From Cytophagales bacterium (GTDB lineage: Bacteria > Bacteroidota > Bacteroidia > Cytophagales > UBA9547): a DNA stretch of 8,555 bases. Position numbers and translations under genes: made by a program. The notes under the pieces were generated by a model. The model worked only from the letters and a program-made list of their open reading frames with translations, did no database searches and was not told where the DNA came from. Below, piece after piece: positions 1 through 7,500 of the stretch (its first letter is position 1; each line of letters opens with the position of its first letter). The stretch is taken from positions 1 through 8,555 of the forward strand of contig JAAFJZ010000095.1 of the NCBI GenBank assembly GCA_013298205.1, read 5' to 3'.

Positions 1-1052
1 TGTGTAGAATGAAGTTCTTCCATATTTTGCCTAAGTTCTTCTTCATTTGCTTTCATTATTTCAGATTGAATCTTAGTTTCTTTAAGCAATTCTTTGGTTT
101 TAGAGCTAGAATCTGTAAAAGATATTGCAGATGCCATACTTTCACAAACTTTTTCTAAAAACTTAATTTGATAAGGTAAAAATTCTTTAAAAGATGCCAA
201 TTCCAACACTCCATACATGATTTCATTCATTTTTATGGGAACTATTAATATGCTTCTAGGTAGCGCTATTCCTAAACCAGAAGTTATATTGATATATTTT
301 TCAGGAATTTCGGTAAAAAAAAGTGTGTCCTTTTCGATTAAACATTGAGAAAGAAGACCTTCATTTGGAAGAATTGATTTATGTAAATATTTTTTTCTAT
401 TATAGGCAAAACATGCCACCATTTCGAGTTTTTGAACATTAGTTTCATTTGCTTCTAATAAAAATAAGCCTCCTAAAGAAGCATCTAAAGTTTGCACCAA
501 TTCTTTAATGAGTACATTATATGAAGTATTCAAATTTTCGCTATCCAAACGGAGCAAATCTGCAAATTTTGCAAATCCTTGCGAAGTCCATTCTCGTTGA
601 TTATCTTCAATGGCTACTTGTTTAAGCTTGGTATCTAGCTCGATTAAACTTTTACCTAAATCAGTTCCTTTTAAACTATTTGATAAATTAATTGATTTAT
701 CATTTTGCCTTTCACCGATTTCTTTTAAAGTATTTGAAGTTTCATTAATTTGGGTTTCAAGTGATTTGAAATGATTTTTGATATTTTCGATTTCGAAAAT
801 AAAAGAATTTTGAAGTTTTGCTTTACTAACTTGATTTTTTGATTCAATCTGATTAGCTATTTTTAATAAAGGTTCGAAAGCATTTTTATAAGCTACCCAA
901 AAAAAAGCAGCTAAAATGCAAATAAGTATCAAAGAACAAACTTCATCTATGATACTATTGGGGTTGTTATAAAGTATATAAGCATTAAAAAAGGCAAATG
1001 CTGTAATTGATATTGCTAAGATATGTATTCTTTTTAAAGAAATAGGTTTCAT
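1..1052 (-). CDS. Membrane-anchored GAF-domain signalling protein, N-terminal part (runs off left edge)
   Basis: The reverse strand is open from ATG at 1052-1050 to the window edge, giving 350 complete codons and no stop. An in-frame TAA lies 11 codons upstream with no other ATG between, which fixes this start. In order: a short basic N-terminus; two hydrophobic segments at about residues 10-28 and 37-55 forming a probable membrane hairpin; a polar coiled-coil-like stretch at about 60-150; the motif REWTSQGFAKFADLLR at 153-168; a GAF domain at about 178-312 (GGLFLLE, LPNEGLLSQCL, SILIVPI, YGVLELAS); and a charged helix from 315 ending RQNMEELHST at the edge. The GAF-like fold and the EELRQNMEEL helix resemble Bacteroidota GAF proteins that accompany PAS, kinase or chemotaxis-type signalling modules; that is recalled family knowledge. 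The ligand and any output domain cannot be seen. It could be a sensor kinase, a phosphatase regulator or a stand-alone GAF protein. GAF assignment is fairly sure; function is unknown. Confidence 0.82.
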   Translation of the reverse strand, partial: MKPISLKRIHILAISITAFAFFNAYILYNNPNSIIDEVCSLILICILAAFFWVAYKNAFEPLLKIANQIESKNQVSKAKLQNSFIFEIENIKNHFKSLETQINETSNTLKEIGERQNDKSINLSNSLKGTDLGKSLIELDTKLKQVAIEDNQREWTSQGFAKFADLLRLDSENLNTSYNVLIKELVQTLDASLGGLFLLEANETNVQKLEMVACFAYNRKKYLHKSILPNEGLLSQCLIEKDTLFFTEIPEKYINITSGLGIALPRSILIVPIKMNEIMYGVLELASFKEFLPYQIKFLEKVCESMASAISFTDSSSKTKELLKETKIQSEIMKANEEELRQNMEELHST

Positions 1053-1220
1053 TGATAATATAAAATAGTAACAGTACGCAAATTACATAAAAAATCATAT
1101 TATATACTTCTAACATAACTTTTTCAATTAAATAACAATCACATTTTGTTTTTCAAAATCAAATATGACTAAAAAATGCTTAGCAAAAGCTTAGTGAATT
1201 TGTATATTTTAAAAGTTGTT

Positions 1221-1240
1221 TATTACGTAATATTTTAAAT
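1221..1240. repeat. 20-bp palindrome-containing element, copy 1
   Basis: TATTACGTAATATTT followed by T and AAAT. It matches 4353-4372 at 19 of 20 positions (T here, G there). The first 12 bases, TATTACGTAATA, form a perfect palindrome centred on ACGT. This copy lies 169 bp upstream of the GAF start and about 260 bp upstream of the M61 start, with no T-tract terminator context. It could be an operator for a dimeric regulator or a member of a dispersed repeat; nothing here decides which. Confidence 0.5.
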
Positions 1241-1462
1241 TGATTATTAAATAATTATAAATTTAGCATAATAATAATTCAATTTTTTAAAGTAAAGATT
1301 TAGAGCGTAATTTTTGAATTTAATATGATTTAATCAATTTTACCTATGAAAATGCAACTAAAAATTGATTTCACAAGAATTATAATTAAGATTATGATAA
1401 ATTACTTCATTTTTAATGATTAGCTTCAAGTTTAAATCTTTTTTATGTAAATAGCATAAAAT

Positions 1463-1470
1463 TAGATTTG
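1463..1470 (+). promoter_or_regulatory. Candidate Bacteroidota -7 box for the M61-epimerase operon
   Basis: TAGATTTG matches the Bacteroidota -7 consensus TAnnTTTG exactly and ends 33 bp before the M61 ATG. That would place transcription start near 1477 with a short A/T-rich leader. No clear TTTG or TTG -33 box lies at the usual spacing; the region at 1437-1446 is a T-run. The call rests on the -7 match and its position. Confidence 0.38.
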
Positions 1471-1503
1471 TACAATATTTTAAAATTATTTAAAAACATA
1501 TAA

Positions 1504-3303
1504 ATGAGCTATTTTATAAATTTAAAAGTAATTTTGCTTAACTGCTTTTTAATTTTTTCACTTTTTCTCAATACATTCTCTAAAGAATTGCACTATTCAA
1601 TTTCTATGCAGATGCCTCATAGCCATTATTATGAAGTATGCATTGAAATTCATAACCCCTCTAAAATTGATTTAGAACTTTTTTTACCCGTTTGGACTCC
1701 TGGTTCTTATATGGTTAGGGAATATGCGAAAAATGTAGAATTAGTTAACGCTTTTTCAGGCGTTAATAAATTAAAAATAGATAAAACTTCAAAATCCTCT
1801 TGGATTGTAACAAGTAAAGGTTTTGAAAATATAAAAATTTCATATTTAGTTTATGCATATGAAGTGTCTGTAAGAACTTCATTTTTAGATATAGATCATG
1901 GTTTTGTAGTTCCTGCAGCTGTATTTATGTATGTAAAAAACTTCGAAAAGTCTCCTTTGACACTTAAAATTAACCCATATCATGATTGGAAAAAAGTTTC
2001 TACTTCATTAACTCCTGTAAAAGATAGTGTTTTGTTATGGCGAGCCGAAAACTATGACGAACTTGTAGATAGTCCTATCGAAATTGGCAATCATTTAGAA
2101 TATCAATTTTATTTTGATGATAAGTTGCATAAAATGGCAATTTTTGGAGAAAGCAATGCACCAAGTTCCAAAATGATCAATGATTTAAAATTAATCATTT
2201 CAGAATCCAAAAAGATATTTGGAACATTACCTTATAAAGAATATTTATTTATTATTCACGCCAACTCACAAAGCATTGGTGGCCTAGAACATAAAAATGG
2301 TTGCGTACTTTCAGTTCCTAGAAACTCACTTTCATCCTCATTATATTACTCTAAAATCATGGCATTATTTGCACATGAGTTTTTTCACCTATGGAATATC
2401 AAAAGAATTCACCCCATTAATTTGAATCCTTTTGATTATCAAAAGGAAAATTATACCCATAATTTATGGTTTTCAGAAGGGTTTACAAGTTATTATGAAG
2501 ATTTGCTTTTAATGAGAACCAAAATAACAGAGCCAGAAACTTTTTTAAATAACATTTGTCTCAACATAAATAATTCCATTAATAACTATGGAAGCAAAGT
2601 GCAGTCTTTGGCTGAAGCAAGTTTTGATGCATGGATAAAATATTATCGCCCCAATGAAAATAGTTCAAATTCTACTATTTCATATTACAGAAAAGGTGCT
2701 TTGATTGCCTCAATAATAGATATTGAAATAATACAATCTACAAATTGCATTCAATCACTTGATAACCTTTTTTTAAATTTGTACAATACTTACCATTTAT
2801 CAAAAAAAAGAGGTTTTACAGATATAGAATTATTGAATTCTTTTGAGAATAATGGTTTGCCTTTATCTCAATCCTTTTTTCAAAATCATATTTATGATAC
2901 AATTTTACCAAATTTTAATTCTGTGTTTTTAAAAGCTGGTTTAAAATTAGAAAATCTAATGCAAAATAAATCCTATCTTGGAGCTACTTTTTCAAAACAA
3001 GAAGGCAAAACAATTGTTAATCAAATACAAAGAAATTCTCCTGCCTATTTGGGTGGTTTGTATTTTGGAGACAAGATAATTTCAATAAACAATTTAAAAT
3101 TAGAAAGTGAAATTGAACAAGTATTATCTTCATTTGAAGTAAAAGATACGCTGTGTTTAGAAATAATAAGGAATGATGAAATTCGTATTCTGAATATTAT
3201 TTTAGAAGAAAATAAGCAAGTCATTTATCGTTTACAGAAAATAAGAAATGCAAGCGAAGAGCAAAAAAATGTATTTAAAAAGTGGACAAGTAGAGATTAT
3301 TGA
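1504..3303 (+). CDS. Exported family M61 zinc metallopeptidase with PDZ domain
   Basis: Encodes 599 residues, the usual size of M61 (glycyl aminopeptidase-like) peptidases. A TAA directly precedes the ATG in frame, so no longer start exists. A signal peptide is visible: K8, hydrophobic core 9-24, likely cleavage near NTFS-KE (about residue 26), so the enzyme probably acts in the periplasm or at the surface. The M61 N-terminal beta domain spans about 28-210 (LPVWTPGSYMVREY at 61-74). The thermolysin-like catalytic domain spans about 215-470, with GGLEH at 259-263 and HEFFH at 291-295 (ligands H291 and H295, base E292). SEGFTSYYED at 324-333 supplies E325 as the likely third zinc ligand, and SYYRKGAL at 393-400 has tyrosines that may act like the M1-family catalytic tyrosine. 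A PDZ-like domain follows at about 488-570 (NSPAYLGGLYFGDKIISIN). All key residues are present, so it should be active; family members cleave N-terminal residues, often Gly or Ala. Substrate is not deducible. It is the first gene of an operon and its TGA abuts the next start. Confidence 0.93.
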   Translation: MSYFINLKVILLNCFLIFSLFLNTFSKELHYSISMQMPHSHYYEVCIEIHNPSKIDLELFLPVWTPGSYMVREYAKNVELVNAFSGVNKLKIDKTSKSSWIVTSKGFENIKISYLVYAYEVSVRTSFLDIDHGFVVPAAVFMYVKNFEKSPLTLKINPYHDWKKVSTSLTPVKDSVLLWRAENYDELVDSPIEIGNHLEYQFYFDDKLHKMAIFGESNAPSSKMINDLKLIISESKKIFGTLPYKEYLFIIHANSQSIGGLEHKNGCVLSVPRNSLSSSLYYSKIMALFAHEFFHLWNIKRIHPINLNPFDYQKENYTHNLWFSEGFTSYYEDLLLMRTKITEPETFLNNICLNINNSINNYGSKVQSLAEASFDAWIKYYRPNENSSNSTISYYRKGALIASIIDIEIIQSTNCIQSLDNLFLNLYNTYHLSKKRGFTDIELLNSFENNGLPLSQSFFQNHIYDTILPNFNSVFLKAGLKLENLMQNKSYLGATFSKQEGKTIVNQIQRNSPAYLGGLYFGDKIISINNLKLESEIEQVLSSFEVKDTLCLEIIRNDEIRILNIILEENKQVIYRLQKIRNASEEQKNVFKKWTSRDY

Positions 3304-3305
3304 AA

Positions 3306-4304
3306 ATGATAAAATGGACGTTTGAACAAAAAGTTTTAGAATTAATGTACACTTGGCATATAGCCAGAAGTGCAGATAATGTAAAAATAAATTTTTTTAT
3401 TCGATTAGAAAACGAACAAGGCTTATTTGGAATGGGTGAAGTGGCTCCTAACTTTAGGCATGGCGATACCTTAGAAAACTTGAATTCAGAATTAAAATCG
3501 TTTTGTGAAAACGAAAATCATGCCTTGATAAAAAATATAGATGACTTACGGCAAGCAACTTTAGGCTTACGCAATTCAATCAAGATGGGATTGGAAATGG
3601 CATATTCTGAACTACATTTTAAGCAAAATAAAACAAATATTTTCAGTTATTTTGGCTTAGCATTACCAAAAAGCAGGTCGATTTCATATACAATTCCTAT
3701 AATGCCTATTGACAAAATAGCTAGTTTTTATTCTCAATACAACATTAGGCGTTTTAAATTGCTTAAATTAAAAGTAAATGAAGAAAACGCATACGATTCT
3801 TTTAAAGAATTACGAAAAATTTCTGCTAAACCGATTATAATTGATGCAAATGAGTCTTGGAAAGACTATGATGGATTGGTTAAATTTTTAAATTATATAA
3901 AAGACGAATCTGTTTTGCTTGTCGAGCAGCCTTTTCCTGAAATAGATATTGATAAATATGTTGATTTAAAGAAAGTTAGTCCTGTAAAAATTTTTGCTGA
4001 CGAATCAATAACTGATAATTTTGATGAAGAATTAATTAGTAAACAATTTCATGGTATAAACATTAAATTAATGAAAACCGGTGGAATGGAAACTGCAAAA
4101 AAATTATTATTAACAGCTCGACAACACAAGATTTCAACCATGATAGGTTGTATGGTTGAAACTACTTTATCGTCATATTATGGATATAGTTTGTCATTTT
4201 GGGCTGAATATTTGGATATAGATAGTTTCTTAATGATTAAAGATGAGCCATTTAAAAAAGTAAAAGAGGAAATTGGTTACATAGGTTTACCAATGGTGGG
4301 TTGA
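3306..4304 (+). CDS. Dipeptide epimerase (enolase superfamily, L-Ala-D/L-Glu epimerase type)
   Basis: Encodes 332 residues from ATG 3306, a normal length for the family. A TTG at 3300 would add two residues and overlap the M61 stop by 4 bp; I prefer the ATG, two bases after that stop. Either way translation is probably coupled. No signal peptide is present, so the enzyme is cytoplasmic. The N-terminal capping domain is at about 1-115 (GMGEVAPNFRHGDT). In the barrel, numbered from the ATG: catalytic KxK at K154/K156 (LKLKV); metal ligands D180 (IDANESW), E207 (VEQP) and D232 (ADES); second catalytic lysine K254 (NIKLMKTGG); then GCMVETTL at 281-288 and D304-x-D306 (LDIDSF). The KxK/K lysine pair marks the MLE subgroup. 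The C-terminal DxD is known to bind the dipeptide amino group and separates dipeptide epimerases from muconate cycloisomerases and OSB synthases. It would epimerise the second residue of a dipeptide, classically L-Ala-D-Glu to L-Ala-L-Glu in murein peptide recycling. Exact dipeptide specificity varies in this family and is not settled here. Confidence 0.9.
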   Translation: MIKWTFEQKVLELMYTWHIARSADNVKINFFIRLENEQGLFGMGEVAPNFRHGDTLENLNSELKSFCENENHALIKNIDDLRQATLGLRNSIKMGLEMAYSELHFKQNKTNIFSYFGLALPKSRSISYTIPIMPIDKIASFYSQYNIRRFKLLKLKVNEENAYDSFKELRKISAKPIIIDANESWKDYDGLVKFLNYIKDESVLLVEQPFPEIDIDKYVDLKKVSPVKIFADESITDNFDEELISKQFHGINIKLMKTGGMETAKKLLLTARQHKISTMIGCMVETTLSSYYGYSLSFWAEYLDIDSFLMIKDEPFKKVKEEIGYIGLPMVG

Positions 4305-4346
4305 TTCTTACGCATTAAACATTAGATTTTTTAATTCTTTTTCAAC

Positions 4347-4380
4347 TTCAAATATTACGTAATATTTGAAATCTTTTTTC
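4347..4380 (+). terminator. Palindrome plus T-tract, likely terminator of the M61-epimerase operon
   Basis: A perfect 24-bp palindrome (4347-4370) has 10-bp arms (left arm TTCAAATATT) around ACGT and is followed by ATCTTTTTTC. It starts 43 bp after the epimerase stop, before a separate gene, as expected for a Rho-independent terminator. The stem has one G:C pair per arm, so it is weak, and the sequence could equally be a protein-binding site. Confidence 0.5.
4353..4372. repeat. 20-bp palindrome-containing element, copy 2
   Basis: TATTACGTAATATTT followed by G and AAAT, matching 1221-1240 at 19 of 20 positions. Here the element sits inside the longer 24-bp palindrome at 4347-4370, whose left arm is not shared with copy 1. 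It lies about 145-165 bp upstream of the TPR-CHAT start. Confidence 0.5.
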
Positions 4381-4419
4381 TCATTTTCTCGTTAAAATTT
4401 ATAAAAACAAAATCGATTC

Positions 4420-4434
4420 GCATTTGTAAAATGC
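4420..4434. repeat. Small inverted repeat GCATTT-GTA-AAATGC
   Basis: Perfect 6-bp arms flank a 3-bp spacer upstream of the TPR-CHAT gene. The right arm overlaps the first AAATGCAAA repeat. It is too short to call a terminator and has no following T-tract; an operator half-site arrangement is possible but unproven. Confidence 0.25.
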
Positions 4435-4467
4435 AAATATTTATAAGTTTTTTTATATAAATGCAAA
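4429..4467. repeat. 9-bp direct repeat AAATGCAAA, 30-bp period
   Basis: Identical copies lie at 4429-4437 and 4459-4467. The 30-bp spacing is close to three helical turns, and the second copy ends 3 bp before the candidate -7 box at 4471. This could be a pair of activator or repressor sites for the TPR-CHAT gene. A chance match of this length in AT-rich DNA is not excluded. Confidence 0.25.
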
Positions 4468-4470
4468 CTT

Positions 4471-4478
4471 TATTTTTG
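4471..4478 (+). promoter_or_regulatory. Candidate -7 box for the TPR-CHAT gene
   Basis: TATTTTTG fits TAnnTTTG and lies 38 bp before the preferred GTG start, giving a predicted transcription start near 4485. A clear -33 TTTG is missing at normal spacing; the nearest, at 4423, is too far away. Such a box can arise by chance in T-rich DNA. Confidence 0.33.
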
Positions 4479-4516
4479 TTTTAATTTTAAAAACATGAAA
4501 ATTTGAAAAAAAATTA

Positions 4517-7500
4517 GTGCTAAAAAACAAAAAAAGTTTTAATTCATTTTTAGTTTGTAACATTTTTACAATGGTTTTTTTGCTGCGCACCAGTTTTTCA
4601 GTTTTAGCCCAAGAAAATTCAAAAGATTTTGAAATTAAAGTTACTGAATTAATTAAAAATCAAAACTATCTTAAAGCTAAAACATTAAACGAAGAACGCA
4701 TTTCCTTTTTGGCTTCTGCAAGTACAGAATCTTTTGATAAAATAGAAGCATTAGTAGATCATGCTAAAATTAATTTTTTGATTGGTAATCTTAAATTTGC
4801 CCACTCTTATTTGAATGTGGCAAATGCAAAATTCAATTCAAATTCTAAAATTCAAAATCCCCAAAAGCTGAAATATTTTCTATCGGTTTCAGAATTATAC
4901 TCTCAATTGGGTTGGCAAACCAAAGCAGACAGCTTTTTTATTTTGTCAAATGAATATTCTGATGAAAATTATGAGTTTGAAAAATTAAAGAAATTTGAAA
5001 TTCAAGCTAAAATTAATTTTGAAAAAGGATTTTTTAATGATTGTATAAATTTTTGTGATTCTGTTTTAAACTATTCAACCAGTGAAATTAAAAAAAAACA
5101 AGCGATTGATGCAATTGGGTTTTATAGAGTAAACCAAGAGTTGGTACTTTACCATGCAAAACTATCTGTTTTAAAAGCTAGAGCTTTGTTTGAAAAAGGT
5201 CATTATCAGATTTCAGAAGAAATGTATGAAATTAATGAACCTTTTTTGTTTGCTTATTTAGGACCCAAGCACGAGTTGTATTCTTATAATAGAAATGTTT
5301 TTGCAGATATTTTACTAAATGAAGGTGAAATTAGCCAAGCCAAAAATTTATATTTGGAGTCATTTAATTCTTTAAACAATCAAGCCGTATCAAATTTATA
5401 TTTTCAAACATTAAGAAAAATTCTTGAAATAACCAATGATAAAGGTGAAACAAATATTGCTCAAACTTTATTAAAAAAAGCATTAGCTAAAAGTTTAAGT
5501 TTAGGAAATAAAGATAATTCTTTTGTTTTTCAATACGAATTACTAAATATTTTAGGTCATTTGGGCAACTGGACAACTATTCAAGACGATGAAGTGCTCA
5601 GTATGTTAGAAAGGCTACAAACTGTACCACAAAATAGTTTAATTTATTTAGATTATCTTATGGTTAAGAAAGATATTTTAAGTGCAAAAAAAAATATGAT
5701 TTCTGCAAAAGACACAATAGAAAAAGCATCAAGAATATACCAAAATTTATTAGGAACAGCTGCTCCCAATTTTCATATACATAAATTAGAAATGGCAACT
5801 TATTTTTTTAATCATACCAATCACTTTAAAATCATAGACCAAACTTATAAAGAAAGTTTTTTTGGTGTTGTTGCAAAAGAAATAGATATGAAACAAAAAA
5901 ATTATTCAATTCAATTGATAGAAATGAGTGATTTTTATGAACTTATTGATAGCAATCATTTGGCATTAAAATTTGCTGATCGTGCTTTAACGATTGAAAA
6001 AAGCAAATATGGTGATGCTTCTCCAGCTTATGCTTTTTGCTTAGGACACGTGGCAAGGCTTTTACACAAAAACGGAAAGTTTGAGCAAGCATCTGAAAAG
6101 CTAAATTTAGCGACAGAAATCATGAAGAAAAGTGAGCCAACTATACTCATAAAGATGGCAGAATATGCCGAAACTTATCAAATTATTGCTAGTATTTATC
6201 AGTCACTCGGCATGTATGAAGAATCAAAAGAAAGTTTAAAAAACGCAGACAGATTTATAACTAAAGCTGGGCATGATAAAAATTATGATGAACAAAGTAG
6301 CCATGAAAAAGCAAAATATTTAATAGAAACTGGTGAATATGACAAAGCGGAAAGCTTTATTTATAATTGGATGTTGCAAATTGAAGGAAAAAGTAAGAAT
6401 TATGATAGAGAAATCCTTCCTGCATTAAATTTATTATCAGATTTATATTTATATGAGGGAGAATATTATGCTGCTCAAAAAGTAATAGCAAAATCTATAG
6501 ACCTATCGGCTCAGATATTTGGAAATGCCTCTTCTCATTACGCAGATGCACTTAAAGAGCGTGTAAAACTTTATGAGGGATTTGGTGATTTTGATAAAGC
6601 TGAAGCGGATTCTAAGTTGGTAATTAAAATTTATTCAGAAAAATATGGTAGATTTCATCCTGAAGTTGTAGATGAACTTAACGAGCTGGCATCAATCTAT
6701 TATAGTAATGATCATTTAAAAAATCATTTTTCTAAAGCTGAAAAACTTCTAAAAGATTGCATTCAAATTACTCAAAAGGTTTTTGGGGCTAAGCATCCAA
6801 TGTATGCTAAAGAGTTAAAAAGCCTTGCTATTTTGTATTTAAACACGGGAAGAAAAGAAGCAGCCGAGATTTTAGCCAATGAAGCAACATATATTTTGCA
6901 AGAAAAATTTGGTTCTAATAGTATTTATTTGGCTCAAAATTACATTCTAAAAGGGGATATTGAAAAAGAACTAAGTCGTTATAATGAAGCGAGTAATTTG
7001 TATGAAGAAGGAATAAGAATTTATAAAAATACCTTTAATAACAAGCACCCAGATTATGTAAAAACACTTTCAAAAATAGCTAAACTCAATTACATTCAAG
7101 GAAAAACTACTGATGCGCTAAACAGAATGAATGAAGCTACAGAAGTGTACATAGAATATATACATGATATTTTTCCCAATTTAAGTTATAGAGAAAAAAA
7201 TCGTTTTTGGAGCAGATTTAAAGAAGACTATGAGTTTTATAATAATATAGCTTTTAAACTTATAAAAGAACAACCTGAGCTTACAGCAAAAGTATACGAA
7301 AATAGTTTGGCTACAAAATCGCTTCTTTTTAATACGACTTTAAGAATTAAAGAACGTGTTTTGGCTAGTGGAGACTCTAACCTAATTAAAATCTATAATA
7401 AATGGAGTCGTAAAAAAGAAGCGTTATCCAAATCTTTATCGCCAGGACAACACCACTCTCATACTTCTGCTGCCAGTTTAGAGGCAGAAATAGAAAAACT

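Larger units (their letters stand above)
1053..1503. other. AT-rich divergent intergenic region
   Basis: This 451-bp stretch separates the leftward GAF gene from the rightward M61 gene and must carry both promoters. It is extremely AT-rich, with many short A and T runs. The longest plus-strand ATG reading frame I found is 25 codons (1346-1423), with nothing to suggest it is real. The notable contents are the ACGT-centred palindrome at 1221-1232 and the TAGATTTG box at 1463-1470. An imperfect inverted pair (AAATTGATTATT at 1238, AATAATTCAATTT at 1273) is also present but is weak in such biased sequence. I see no tRNA or structured RNA. Confidence 0.7.

Noticed and set aside
1160..1187. Possible minus-strand promoter for the GAF gene (CATATTTG with TTTTG upstream)
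   Set aside because: The -7 box has a mismatch to TAnnTTTG and the spacing to the upstream TTG is only 16 bp, shorter than usual; not distinguishable from chance.
1171..1195. Direct repeat GCTTAG-CAAAA-GCTTAG
   Set aside because: Only six bases per copy, with no matching copies elsewhere seen; too short to support a site.
1238..1285. Imperfect inverted repeat AAATTGATTATT / AATAATTCAATTT
   Set aside because: Needs a gap to pair and is made almost only of A and T; expected by chance at this composition.
1346..1423. 25-codon ORF starting MKMQLKIDF in the divergent intergenic region
   Set aside because: Very short, low-complexity A/T codons and no sign of translation signals; typical of chance ORFs in such AT-rich DNA.
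3300..3305. TTG at 3300 as the epimerase start
   Set aside because: It would add only two residues; the ATG at 3306 is a stronger start codon in the same frame and equally well placed for coupling.
4495..4506. ATG at 4495 as the start of the TPR-CHAT gene as sequenced
   Set aside because: It reads only three codons before TGA and is in a different frame; usable only if a one-base indel is assumed.
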